From the NCBI RefSeq assembly GCF_019400745.1, contig NZ_WJIB01000005.1:62001-126000 (forward strand): a stretch of 64,000 bases of DNA, read 5' to 3'. Shown piece by piece: positions 52,336 to 60,571 of this stretch; position 1 is the first letter of the stretch, and every line of letters begins with the position of its first letter. Origin of the DNA: Cohnella sp. CFH 77786 (lineage in GTDB: Bacteria > Bacillota > Bacilli > Paenibacillales > Paenibacillaceae). The notes beneath the pieces are model-generated. The model worked only from the letters and a program-made list of their open reading frames with translations. It was not told the origin of the DNA and did no database searches. Made by a program: the position numbers and the translations under genes.

Positions 52336-52590
52336 ATGGGAGAAATCGACAAGCGGAACAAATTCGAGGAAGAGGTATTCACGTACCGAGAGACGAAGGA
52401 AGGCAAAGTATTCATCGACTGGCAAGGCAGAACGGTCACGACGCTCTCCGGCACACAAGCGGCCAAGTTCATCGCGAAAATCGGAAGAGCCGGCTTCAAG
52501 GAAGCGCAATTGCTCATGGCCAAGGCAACCGGGCATTTCAAACACGGAAATGAGAGATTGCGAAGAGAGGAGGAACGTATGATACCATGA
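52336..52590 (+). CDS. Hypothetical protein, 84 residues
   Basis: No family recognised. Charged N-terminus (MGEIDKRNKFEEEVFTYRETK), then VFIDWQGRTVTTLSGTQAAKF, which looks like a small beta-hairpin-plus-helix protein. Its stop overlaps the start of the CWC protein (ATGA), so the two are co-translated. The start could instead be a TTG at 52303; the ATG has gggtggg 11 bp upstream. Confidence 0.65.
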   Translation: MGEIDKRNKFEEEVFTYRETKEGKVFIDWQGRTVTTLSGTQAAKFIAKIGRAGFKEAQLLMAKATGHFKHGNERLRREEERMIP

Positions 52591-52796
52591 GCCGGACCCG
52601 ATTCGACGCGAAATCCTGTCCTTTGTGCGGCCAAGACAACGGGTGCGGCAATGAGGCGGGCAAACCGGAGGGCGATTGCTGGTGCACGCAAGCGACTTTC
52701 CCGAAGGAAATGCTGCAGCTCGTACCGGATGATCTGCGTGGCAAAGCATGCATTTGCCAGTCGTGCCTCCGCCGGTTTTCGGCCTCATCCTCCTAA
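52587..52796 (+). CDS. Cysteine-rich CWC-family protein
   Basis: 69 residues. Pattern CPLCGQDNGCG, then CWCTQATFPKEMLQLVPDD and CICQSCLRRF fits the cysteine-rich CWC family, probably a small metal (zinc) binding protein of unknown role. Coupled to the preceding hypothetical gene. Confidence 0.88.
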   Translation: MSRTRFDAKSCPLCGQDNGCGNEAGKPEGDCWCTQATFPKEMLQLVPDDLRGKACICQSCLRRFSASSS

Positions 52797-52820
52797 CCTC
52801 GGAGCCGGTCCGGAAAGGCG

Positions 52821-52867
52821 AAAAAGGGATTCTCCCGGTTGTCTCGACAGCCGAAGAATCCCTTTTT
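52821..52867. terminator. Bidirectional terminator between CWC and permease genes
   Basis: aaaaagggattct / agaatcccttttt, 13-bp perfect stem, T-runs on both strands; the genes converge on it. Confidence 0.92.
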
Positions 52868-52878
52868 CCCCTTCCGAT

Positions 52879-53946
52879 TTAGAGCACGAATACCCCGACG
52901 ATGCCGCCCGCGATGCCGGCCAGGATGACCGACCCGAGCACGAGGGCCAGAATACGGCGAGGGAACGCCTTGGCGACCATGAGCAGCGAAGGCAGGCTGA
53001 CCGCCGGAAGCGTAAGCAGCAGAGCCGCGACCGGACCGGCGCCGATGCCGGCCGACAGGAACGATTGCGCGATCGGGATTTCCGCGGCGGTCGGGATGAC
53101 GAAGAGAGCGCCGCAGACGGCGAACAGGATGAGAATCGCGAGACCGGATCCTTCCGTCACCGGGAACATCCAGACCTTCATCGCTCCCAGCAGCAGAACG
53201 GCCGCCAAATACGCGGGCACCACCTGCAGCACCATGATGCCCAGGCTTTTCAACCACCGGATCCCGAAGGAGCCGGAATCGCCCTTCGACGGCTTCGGCT
53301 GCATGCCCTCCGGCGCGTTCACTTCCTTGCCTCTCATCAACCGATTGGCGAGGTAACCGATCCCGAACGTCATCAGGATGCCGAATCCGATCCGCAGCAG
53401 GGTGAATTTCCAGGACAGCACGAACGTCATGAAAATCAACGTCGCCGGATTCAGCAGCGGATTGCCGAGCCAGAAGGCGATCGCGGCGCCGGCCGATACG
53501 TTCCTGCGCCGAAGGCCCGCGGCAATGGGAGCGGCGCAGCACGAGCACATCATGCCGGGCAGGGAGACGATTCCTCCGATGAAGGTGCTTTTGAAGCGGT
53601 TGCTTCCCATCACGCGCTGCAGCCAGCGCACGGGGATCAGCACTTGTACGAGCGATCCCAAGAGAATGCCCAAAATCGCCGCTTTCCATACGGATTTGAA
53701 ATACTTCGCCGCGTATTCCACGGCGTCGCTCCAAGTCGGAGATCCGGCATCGCCGGCCGGATCGCCCAGGATCGACGAGCCGATCGAATGGGTCGCGGCC
53801 GAAGACAGCGCCTTGTTGTAGTAAGGCCACCATTTGACATACATCAATCCCGCGGCCGCGATCAGGATGAAGACCAGGACCATCGCAACGGTTTTCGCGT
53901 TATATTTGGTTTCAGGCTGCAAGCTGAGCCCGCTCATTTGCGACAT
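52879..53946 (-). CDS. YraQ/ArsP-type permease (DUF318)
   Basis: 355 residues, about ten membrane helices in two halves. Motifs GIVSLPGMMCSCCAAPIAAGL (with the tandem Cys of the family) and AFWLGNPLLNPATLIFM, and in the second half PTAAEIPIAQSFLSAGIGAGP. Relatives include the organoarsenical exporter ArsP and other permeases, so the substrate is open. The ATG at 53946 has ggaggg at the right spacing. Divergent from selD. Confidence 0.9.
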   Translation of the reverse strand: MSQMSGLSLQPETKYNAKTVAMVLVFILIAAAGLMYVKWWPYYNKALSSAATHSIGSSILGDPAGDAGSPTWSDAVEYAAKYFKSVWKAAILGILLGSLVQVLIPVRWLQRVMGSNRFKSTFIGGIVSLPGMMCSCCAAPIAAGLRRRNVSAGAAIAFWLGNPLLNPATLIFMTFVLSWKFTLLRIGFGILMTFGIGYLANRLMRGKEVNAPEGMQPKPSKGDSGSFGIRWLKSLGIMVLQVVPAYLAAVLLLGAMKVWMFPVTEGSGLAILILFAVCGALFVIPTAAEIPIAQSFLSAGIGAGPVAALLLTLPAVSLPSLLMVAKAFPRRILALVLGSVILAGIAGGIVGVFVL

Positions 53947-53989
53947 GATTTCGTTCCCTCCGATTCCCCTGATGGTTGTAACGTATAGC

Positions 53990-54024
53990 ATTATAACATA
54001 GCCTATCCCGTGCGGGGACGGGAA
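53990..54024 (-). promoter_or_regulatory. Permease promoter with inverted repeat at -35
   Basis: Minus-strand -10 TATAAT (53990-53995). The expected -35 position carries no good match but falls in an inverted repeat CCCGT-N6-ACGGG (54008-54023), a possible operator for a metal-type regulator (inference). Confidence 0.4.
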
Positions 54025-54091
54025 AGTTTGCGCGTTTTCCCGAGAATCGTGTACGATTTAGAAAACGATCAGAGAAGGGAATGTCGAAGAC

Positions 54092-55159
54092 ATGGAAACC
54101 GCGGAAAACGTGAGCGGCAGGGAAAACGTCAAATTGACCTCGTTATCCAGCAAAGGAGGATGCGGCTGCAAAATCGGTCCGGCGGACCTGATGCAGGTCA
54201 TCCGCAGCCTGCCTCCGGCCACGCCGGATCCGAACCTGCTCGTCGGACTCGAGACGAGCGACGACGCCGGCGTGTACAAGCTGACGGACGAGCTGGCGAT
54301 CGTGCAAACCGTCGATTTTTTCACGCCGATCGTGGACGATGCCTATTCGTTCGGACAAATCGCGGCGGCGAACGCCATCAGCGACATTTACGCCATGGGC
54401 GCCAAGCCTTTAACGGTATTAAATATCGTTGCGTTTCCGATTTCGTCGTTGGACAAGCGCATTCTGGCCGAAATCCTGCGAGGCGCTTCGGATAAAGTGC
54501 AAGAAGCGGGGGCGACTTTGGTCGGCGGGCATTCCATCGACGACAAGGAGCCGAAGTTCGGCCTTGCGGTAACGGGGATCGTCCACCCGGACAAAGCCCG
54601 GACGAACGCGGGGGCGAAGCCGGGCGACAAGCTGATCCTCACGAAGCCGATCGGCGTCGGGATTCTGACGACTTCGATCAAGAAGAATCAGCTGACGGAA
54701 GAGGAGATCGCAAGGGTCACGCAAGTGATGGCTGCACTGAATAGAAAAGCCGCGGAAACGATGGAGCCGTTTGACGTGCATGCCTGCACCGACGTCACGG
54801 GTTTCGGGCTGATCGGCCACAGCCTGGAGATGGCCAAAGGAAGCGGCGCGGGAATCCGCATCCATCGCGGAAGCGTTCCGGTATTGCCGCGCGTGCGGGA
54901 GCTCGCCGAGCAAGGCTTCGTGCCGGGAGGTACGAAGAACAATTTCAACCACGTGCAAGATCACGTGACGTTTCCGGAAACGATGGATCAAACGGACCGC
55001 TACATTCTGTGCGACGCCGTCACTTCCGGCGGTCTGCTGATCTCCGTCTCGGGAGAACATGCCGATCGGCTGCTTTCCGAACTGCGGAATGCGGGCGTTG
55101 ATGCCCATATCATCGGCGAAGTGACGGAAGACCACCCCGGCCGCATCGTCGTGGACTAA
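54092..55159 (+). CDS. selD: Selenide, water dikinase SelD (Cys form)
   Basis: Makes selenophosphate from selenide and ATP, 355 residues. The catalytic pair is Cys24 and Lys27 in KGGCGCKIGP, so this is the Cys rather than selenocysteine form. Also TVDFFTPIVDDAYSFGQIAAANAISDIYAMGA, VGGHSIDDKEPKFGLAVTG and CTDVTGFGLIGHS. The ATG follows agagaaggga. With mnmH directly downstream, the visible use is tRNA 2-selenouridine; no selA, selB or selC is seen in the window. Confidence 0.96.
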   Translation: METAENVSGRENVKLTSLSSKGGCGCKIGPADLMQVIRSLPPATPDPNLLVGLETSDDAGVYKLTDELAIVQTVDFFTPIVDDAYSFGQIAAANAISDIYAMGAKPLTVLNIVAFPISSLDKRILAEILRGASDKVQEAGATLVGGHSIDDKEPKFGLAVTGIVHPDKARTNAGAKPGDKLILTKPIGVGILTTSIKKNQLTEEEIARVTQVMAALNRKAAETMEPFDVHACTDVTGFGLIGHSLEMAKGSGAGIRIHRGSVPVLPRVRELAEQGFVPGGTKNNFNHVQDHVTFPETMDQTDRYILCDAVTSGGLLISVSGEHADRLLSELRNAGVDAHIIGEVTEDHPGRIVVD

Positions 55160-55193
55160 AGAGATCTAGAATCCACCTTAGAGGGAGACGGAC

Positions 55194-56231
55194 ATGTTTC
55201 AAGACGTATTGCCGGAAGATTTGCGAGAGATGCGCGCAAGCCGCGGACTCGTCCTCGTGGACGTTCGTTCTCCGTCCGAATTCGAGGAAGCCACCATTCC
55301 GGGCAGCCTGAACATTCCCTTGTTCGACGACGCGGAACGGGCGGAAATCGGCACCATATACAAGCAGGAGAGCCCGGATGCCGCCAAACAGAGAGGGCTG
55401 GAAATCGTCTCCGCCAAACTTCCCGCCTTCATCCGCAGCTTCGCGGATTTGCCCGGCAAGAAAGCCGTCTTCTGCTGGCGGGGCGGCATGCGGAGCAAGA
55501 CGACCGCAACCGTGCTGTCGTTGATGGGCATACACGCCTACCGGATCGCCGGGGGATACCGCGCGTACCGCAGATGGGTCGTGGAAACCCTCGAAACGTA
55601 CGAAATCCGGGTTCCGGTCTACGTTCTGCACGGGAATACCGGTACCGGCAAAACCTCGATTCTCCGTGCTTTGAAGCAGCAAGGGTATCCCGTGCTGGAT
55701 CTCGAAGGGCTTGCAGCGCACAGGGGGTCGATTTTCGGGCAGATCGGACTCCGCGGCCATAACCAGAAAACGTTCGATTCCTTGCTGTTGGAGGAACTGA
55801 TCCGTTACGAGGGGGCCTCGTACCTGATCATCGAGGCGGAAAGCCGGCGGATCGGCAAGGTGGTTCTGCCGGATTTCCTTATCCGCAAGAAAGAAGAGGG
55901 ACCCCACATTTGGCTGGAGATCCCCATGGGAGAACGGGTGCGGTACATCCTGGAGGATTACCGCCCCTGGAAGCACCGCGAGGCCTGCATGGCCGCCTTT
56001 TCCCATATCAAGTCCCGCATTCATACGCCCATCGCCCGCGAAATCGAAGACTGCTTGAAGACGGAGCGTTATGAGATAGCCGTGGAAATGCTTCTGAAGC
56101 ACTATTACGATCCTAGGTACGCCTACTCCTCGGAAGGGTATGAGTCAGAGCCGGGTACCGTCCTTCGGGCGCAAACGGTCGAGGAAGCCGTCCAAAACAT
56201 GAAACGGCTGCTGCCCGACCCCAAGCGATGA
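55194..56231 (+). CDS. mnmH: tRNA 2-selenouridine synthase MnmH (SelU)
   Basis: 345 residues. N-terminal rhodanese domain (about 1-125) with catalytic Cys in FCWRGGMRSKT; C-terminal P-loop domain with GNTGTGKTSILRAL. Replaces sulfur in 2-thiouridine (wobble position 34) by selenium using selenophosphate from the adjacent SelD. Stop overlaps the next gene's start. Confidence 0.95.
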   Translation: MFQDVLPEDLREMRASRGLVLVDVRSPSEFEEATIPGSLNIPLFDDAERAEIGTIYKQESPDAAKQRGLEIVSAKLPAFIRSFADLPGKKAVFCWRGGMRSKTTATVLSLMGIHAYRIAGGYRAYRRWVVETLETYEIRVPVYVLHGNTGTGKTSILRALKQQGYPVLDLEGLAAHRGSIFGQIGLRGHNQKTFDSLLLEELIRYEGASYLIIEAESRRIGKVVLPDFLIRKKEEGPHIWLEIPMGERVRYILEDYRPWKHREACMAAFSHIKSRIHTPIAREIEDCLKTERYEIAVEMLLKHYYDPRYAYSSEGYESEPGTVLRAQTVEEAVQNMKRLLPDPKR

Positions 56232-56899
56232 AAAAATGGATGGCGCTGCTCGTCTACGTTCTGTTGGCGATCGCCTTGTGGATTTACCAAGAGCAATTGT
56301 ACGCATGGCTTCGGCGGGATGCAGGCTCATGGAGCGGAGAGCTGCCCGTGATCGGCGCCGCTTTCCTGGTCGCGCTTATCCCGGCCATACCGTATGGAGC
56401 CGCGGCGGTCATGCTGGGGGCGAAATACGGAGCCGCGGCCGGAAGCTTGCTCAACGTCGGCGTGTCGGTGTCGGCGGCGGCCGTCTTGTTCCTGGTCGTG
56501 CGAAACGTGCTGACGGCCGAGCAGCGGCGGAAGGCCTCGGGAATGAAAGGCGTCCGGCGCTTGACGGATTGGTTCGAGAAGTCGCCGTTCTTTGCGGTGC
56601 TGTTGGCCCGCATGATACCGGTTGTGCCTGCGCAGGCCGTCAACATCTATGCCGCGCTAACGCGCATGAACGTGCTGCCCTATTTGGCGGCGACGCTGTT
56701 GGGCAAGCTGCCGTTCCTGCTGGCCGCCACCCTGCTGGGAGATCAACTGACGGCAGCTTCCGGTTGGCGGAACGCGATCGTCACGGCAGGGGCATATGCG
56801 GTTTTCCTCGCGCTTGCGGCAATGATCTACCGAGTGAAGCGAATAAGGAACGGGAAACGTGCCGCAATCCCAGACGGACAGGAGCGCGATTATGGATAG
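56228..56899 (+). CDS. TVP38/TMEM64 (VTT-domain) membrane protein
   Basis: 223 residues, about five membrane helices. Core PYGAAAVMLGAKYGAAAGSLLNVGVSVSAA and FAVLLARMIPVVPAQAVNIYAAL (conserved R-x-x-P-x-x-P...N) define the VTT family. ATG 56228 overlaps the mnmH stop. In other bacteria some selenium-linked TVP38 proteins are suspected selenite importers; here that link is only by operon position. Confidence 0.88.
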   Translation: MKKWMALLVYVLLAIALWIYQEQLYAWLRRDAGSWSGELPVIGAAFLVALIPAIPYGAAAVMLGAKYGAAAGSLLNVGVSVSAAAVLFLVVRNVLTAEQRRKASGMKGVRRLTDWFEKSPFFAVLLARMIPVVPAQAVNIYAALTRMNVLPYLAATLLGKLPFLLAATLLGDQLTAASGWRNAIVTAGAYAVFLALAAMIYRVKRIRNGKRAAIPDGQERDYG

Positions 56900-56920
56900 G
56901 ACACCCGCATCGTTATCCGG

Positions 56921-56926
56921 TATAAT
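56921..56926 (+). promoter_or_regulatory. -10 box for lysE
   Basis: Perfect TATAAT at 56921-56926, 35 bp before the lysE ATG. The -35 region (aggaca) is weak. Confidence 0.45.
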
Positions 56927-56960
56927 TGTTTAAATACTTGAATCAAGCGGGGAGTGCCTC

Positions 56961-57587
56961 ATGTTCGGAATCGATCATTACGGTTTGTTTTTGCTGTCCG
57001 GGGTTCTTCTCAATCTCACGCCCGGAACCGATACGTTGTATATTCTGAGCCGCACGGTCGCCCAAGGGAAAAAAGCGGGCATTCTGTCCGTTCTGGGGAT
57101 TAGCTTCGGGGCGTTGTTTCATACGCTGTTTGCCGCATTCGGTCTTTCCGTCGTCCTCATGCAATCGGCGCTGGTTTTCAACGTCGTCAAATGGATCGGG
57201 GCAGCTTATCTCATCTGCCTCGGTATCCAAAGCATCCGCGCCAAAACCGGCCCGCTGGAACTTCAGCGCGTGGAGCCGATCATCGGACGGAAAATCTTCC
57301 TGCAGGGACTGCTGACGAACGTGCTGAATCCGAAAGTCGCGCTGTTCTTCTTGGCTTTTCTGCCGCAGTTCATCGATCCTGCGAATTCGGCGGGCATGCT
57401 GCCGTTTGTCCTGCTGGGACTGACCTTCTTCGCGACGGGAACGGCCTGGTGCCTGGTGCTGGTATGGGCATCGGAACTGATGTCGAGAAAATTAAGAAGG
57501 AGCAGCTTTTCCCGCTATCTGAGCAAAATGACGGGGTTCATTTTCATCGGCTTGGGCATTAGACTTCTGAGCGTGTCCCGAAATTAA
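56961..57587 (+). CDS. LysE/RhtB-family amino-acid exporter
   Basis: 208 residues, six membrane helices. GVLLNLTPGTDTLYILSRTVAQGKKAG and the later GLLTNVLNPKVALFFLAFLPQFI are typical of LysE/RhtB proteins. Probably exports an amino acid or derivative; substrate open. The ATG has ggggag 6 bp upstream; own promoter and terminator. Confidence 0.92.
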   Translation: MFGIDHYGLFLLSGVLLNLTPGTDTLYILSRTVAQGKKAGILSVLGISFGALFHTLFAAFGLSVVLMQSALVFNVVKWIGAAYLICLGIQSIRAKTGPLELQRVEPIIGRKIFLQGLLTNVLNPKVALFFLAFLPQFIDPANSAGMLPFVLLGLTFFATGTAWCLVLVWASELMSRKLRRSSFSRYLSKMTGFIFIGLGIRLLSVSRN

Positions 57588-57610
57588 CGCGGCCGAGACG
57601 GTTTCGCGCC

Positions 57611-57639
57611 AGCCCGCTTCCAGAGCGGGCTTTTTTTTG
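57611..57639 (+). terminator. lysE terminator
   Basis: agcccgct / agcgggct stem with TTTTTTTT after it. Confidence 0.93.
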
Positions 57640-57734
57640 TTATCATTCGAATTCCATCTTTTTCTTGACGTTCGGCGCACGCCCGTGATATTCTCTTCTC
57701 CTTCCGATTTTAAGCCGATGGGGAGGAAAGCCGA

Positions 57735-58529
57735 TTGATTCAGTTGGAAGGGATCCGCAAAACGTTCAAGGTGGCCAAGCGGTCCGCCGGTTTGCGCCAA
57801 GCGCTGAAAGCGCTTTTCGTGCGCGAGTACAGCCAGGTGAATGCCCTGGAAGGCATCTCGTTCTCCATCAGGGAAGGAGAAATCGTCGGTTATATCGGCC
57901 CCAACGGCGCCGGGAAATCGACGACGATCAAGATCATGAGCGGCATTCTGCTGCCGGACGGGGGCACCTGTTCCATCTTGGGCTACACGCCATGGGAGGA
58001 GAGAGTGGCCTACGTCCGCAACATCGGGGTCGTGTTCGGTCAACGCACCCAGCTATGGTGGGACGTGCCGGTCCTCGATTCCTTCGAACTCCTCAAGGAC
58101 ATCTACCTCATCCCTCCGGGCGAATACCGGTCGAATCTGGCTTTGCTGACGGAGACGCTGGGGATCGGCGATCTCCTCCAGACGCCCGTCCGCCAGCTCA
58201 GCCTGGGACAGCGGATGCGGTGCGAAATCGCCGCTTCTCTGCTCCACGGCCCGCGCATCCTGTTTCTCGACGAGCCGACGATCGGGCTGGACGCCGTCAG
58301 CAAGCTCGCCGTCCGTCAATTCGTCAAAACGATCAACCGCGAGAAGGGCGTGACCGTCATTCTTACGACGCACGACATGAGCGACATCGAGGCGCTGGCG
58401 GATCGGATCCTGCTTATCGGCAAAGGACGTCTGCTCTACGACGGCAAGTTGGAGGAGCTGCGCGGACGTTTCGAATCGCTGCCGATGGACGATATCATCG
58501 TGCGACTCTATCGGGAGTTTCGCCTATGA
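57735..58529 (+). CDS. ABC exporter ATPase
   Basis: 264 residues. Walker A GPNGAGKST, signature LSLGQRMRCEIAASLLHGP, Walker B ILFLDEPTIGLDA, switch LTTHDMSD. FGQRTQLWWDVPVLDSFELLKDIY is typical of the YtrB/ABC-2 exporters paired with two distinct ABC2_membrane_6 permeases. TTG start at 57735, 7 bp after gggagga; stop overlaps the first permease start (ATGA). Confidence 0.93.
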   Translation: MIQLEGIRKTFKVAKRSAGLRQALKALFVREYSQVNALEGISFSIREGEIVGYIGPNGAGKSTTIKIMSGILLPDGGTCSILGYTPWEERVAYVRNIGVVFGQRTQLWWDVPVLDSFELLKDIYLIPPGEYRSNLALLTETLGIGDLLQTPVRQLSLGQRMRCEIAASLLHGPRILFLDEPTIGLDAVSKLAVRQFVKTINREKGVTVILTTHDMSDIEALADRILLIGKGRLLYDGKLEELRGRFESLPMDDIIVRLYREFRL

Positions 58530-59335
58530 GAGCCTATTGGTCTGCGGGCAAGCTCCGGTTCGTGGGCGGGCTGCAATACCGGTCCGCGGCGTTCGCGGGC
58601 ATGGCCACGCAATTTTTCTGGGGCTTCATGTACATCATGATTTTCGTTGCTTTCTACAGCCATTCTTCCCGCGCAGGGACCCCTTCCATGACTTTGGGCG
58701 AGCTCATCTCCTATATATGGCTGCAACAAGCTTTTCTGGCCTTCATCGCGTTATGGTTCCGGGACAATGAAATCTTCCAACTCATCACAAGCGGCAATAT
58801 CGCCTACGAACTTTGCAGGCCGTGCGGGCTCTACGAATATTGGTACGTCAAGCTGCTGGCGACGCGCCTGTCGAGCGCTCTGCTCCGATGCTTCCCGATC
58901 GTTCTGGTTGCCGCCTTCCTGCCCGAGCCGTACCGGATCGGTCCTCCGCCGTCCGCGGCCTCATTATTCCTCTTCATGGCCTCTTTGTTCATCGGACTGC
59001 TGGTTCTCGTCGCCATTTCGATGTTTATTTACATTTCCGTTTTCTGGACGATGTCGCCGGTCGGATCGCTGCTCATTTTCGGGGTATTGGGGGAATTCAT
59101 GGCTGGCTTGGTCATCCCGATTCCGTTCATGCCCGGCTGGCTGCAGAATATCGTTTACGCGCTGCCGTTCCGCTGGACGGCGGATTTTCCGTTCCGCGTC
59201 TATTCCGGGCATATTCCGGCGGGCGAAGCGCTGCGCGGGCTCGGCATTCAAGCGGCGTGGCTGTTCGCCCTCGTCCTTATCGGCAAACGGATCATGACCA
59301 AAGCGCTGCGAAACGTCGTCATCCAAGGAGGCTGA
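58526..59335 (+). CDS. ABC-2 permease (first)
   Basis: 269 residues, about six membrane helices, ABC-2 family of PF06182 type. MRAYWSAGKLRFVGGLQYRSAAFAG, ELISYIWLQQAFLA, TSGNIAYELCRPCGLYEYWYVKLLATR, then VIPIPFMPGWLQNIVYALPFRWTADFPFRVY. ATG at 58526 on the ATGA overlap with the ATPase; forms a heterodimer with the next gene product. Confidence 0.9.
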   Translation: MRAYWSAGKLRFVGGLQYRSAAFAGMATQFFWGFMYIMIFVAFYSHSSRAGTPSMTLGELISYIWLQQAFLAFIALWFRDNEIFQLITSGNIAYELCRPCGLYEYWYVKLLATRLSSALLRCFPIVLVAAFLPEPYRIGPPPSAASLFLFMASLFIGLLVLVAISMFIYISVFWTMSPVGSLLIFGVLGEFMAGLVIPIPFMPGWLQNIVYALPFRWTADFPFRVYSGHIPAGEALRGLGIQAAWLFALVLIGKRIMTKALRNVVIQGG

Positions 59336-59338
59336 GCC

Positions 59339-60121
59339 GTGAATCTCTATTTCCGGTACCTGACGATTCTGTTCAAGTCCCAGCTGCAGTACAGAACTTC
59401 GTTCTGGCTGCTGGCGGCCGGCCAGTTCTTCATTCCGTTCTTCGTTTTCGCGGGCGTATACTTCCTGTTCCAGCGATTCGGCGAGATCCGGGGTTGGACC
59501 TTCTACGAGGTGGCGCTCTGTTTCGGCGTCATTCACATGGCGTTCTCGCTTAGCGAATGTGTGGCGCGCGGGTTCGATTCGTTCTCCGCGCTCGTCGTCT
59601 CGGGCGACTTCGACCGGCTGCTTGTCCGTCCGCGCGGCACGGTCGTGCAGGTTCTCGGCTCCAAATTCGAGTTTTCCCGCGTGGGGCGTCTGGTTCAGAG
59701 CCTATTCGTGCTGATCTGGGCGGTTACGCAGGTTCAGGTCGAATGGAGCGCGGCGAAGGCGGTGACGCTGCTGCTTATGGTCGTTTGCGGCGTGATGATT
59801 TTTACGGGGATCTTCATTCTGGCGGCGACGATGTGTTTCTGGACGATTCAAGGGCTGGAGGCGGCGAACATCTTCACGGACGGGGGAAGGGAGATGGCCC
59901 AATATCCGCTGACGATCTACGAGAAGGGGATTCGGATCTTCTTCACGTTCGTCATTCCGTTCGGATGCGTGAACTATCTGCCGCTTCTTTACGTTCTGGA
60001 TAAGCAAGAGGGGAGCGGCTTCCTCTACATGCTGATTCCCTTGGCGGGCGCGCTGTTCCTCCTGCCGTGCCTCTGGATTTGGAGAATCGGCGTCCGGCGC
60101 TACCGTTCGACAGGTTCCTAG
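59339..60121 (+). CDS. ABC-2 permease (second)
   Basis: 260 residues, about six membrane helices, same PF06182 family. GTG at 59339 after aaggaggctgagcc. SGDFDRLLVRPRGTVVQVLGSKFEFSR and YPLTIYEKGIRIFFTFVIPFGCVNY are family features. Completes a three-gene exporter (substrate unknown; multidrug-like). Confidence 0.9.
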   Translation: MNLYFRYLTILFKSQLQYRTSFWLLAAGQFFIPFFVFAGVYFLFQRFGEIRGWTFYEVALCFGVIHMAFSLSECVARGFDSFSALVVSGDFDRLLVRPRGTVVQVLGSKFEFSRVGRLVQSLFVLIWAVTQVQVEWSAAKAVTLLLMVVCGVMIFTGIFILAATMCFWTIQGLEAANIFTDGGREMAQYPLTIYEKGIRIFFTFVIPFGCVNYLPLLYVLDKQEGSGFLYMLIPLAGALFLLPCLWIWRIGVRRYRSTGS

Positions 60122-60190
60122 CTTTTATTCATAAAATAGATTCATATATGCCGCCGAGGAATGGTAAAGTTCAAGTAGAGGGACTTTCCC

Positions 60191-60421
60191 GTGAATGCGG
60201 TCATCACGGCGGCGACCGCGGACCAGCTGGCGGCCATCATCCGCAAAGCCCGCAAGGCCGGGCAATCCTCCGCTACCGCTCGCTGGACGGGCGGAGCCGG
60301 CAAGCTGAGCTTGAAAACGCTGCTGAAGCTGCTGCCGGAATTGAAATCGGTGTCCATGACTTCGACGGCATTTCCGCTGGGGAATCGGGGCGATACGCAC
60401 TTAAAGGTAACGTTTGAATAA
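60191..60421 (+). CDS. Hypothetical protein, 76 residues
   Basis: GTG at 60191 with agaggga 7 bp upstream; stop just before a good terminator. Helical basic N-terminal half (DQLAAIIRKARKAGQ), then a beta-like tail (DTHLKVTFE). No family recognised; role unknown. Confidence 0.55.
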   Translation: MNAVITAATADQLAAIIRKARKAGQSSATARWTGGAGKLSLKTLLKLLPELKSVSMTSTAFPLGNRGDTHLKVTFE

Positions 60422-60448
60422 AACTAACAGCATACCGGAGACGGAAGG

Positions 60449-60480
60449 CACCCATTCTCGATGGGTGTTTTCTTTTTTAT
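60449..60480 (+). terminator. Terminator after the 76-residue gene
   Basis: cacccat / atgggtg hairpin with loop tctcg, followed by TTTTCTTTTTT. Confidence 0.9.
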
Positions 60481-60571
60481 CAACGATACATATTGTATTG
60501 ATTCAGCCCAGCAAAAACTTTACAATGGATACAAATAGTATCTAAATATTGCCAAAAACGGAGGTTGTATC

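Noticed and set aside
52651..53988. 445-codon plus-strand open frame opposite the permease
   Set aside because: Shadow of the DUF318 permease; Arg/Gln/Asp-rich, no domain, crosses a strong terminator.
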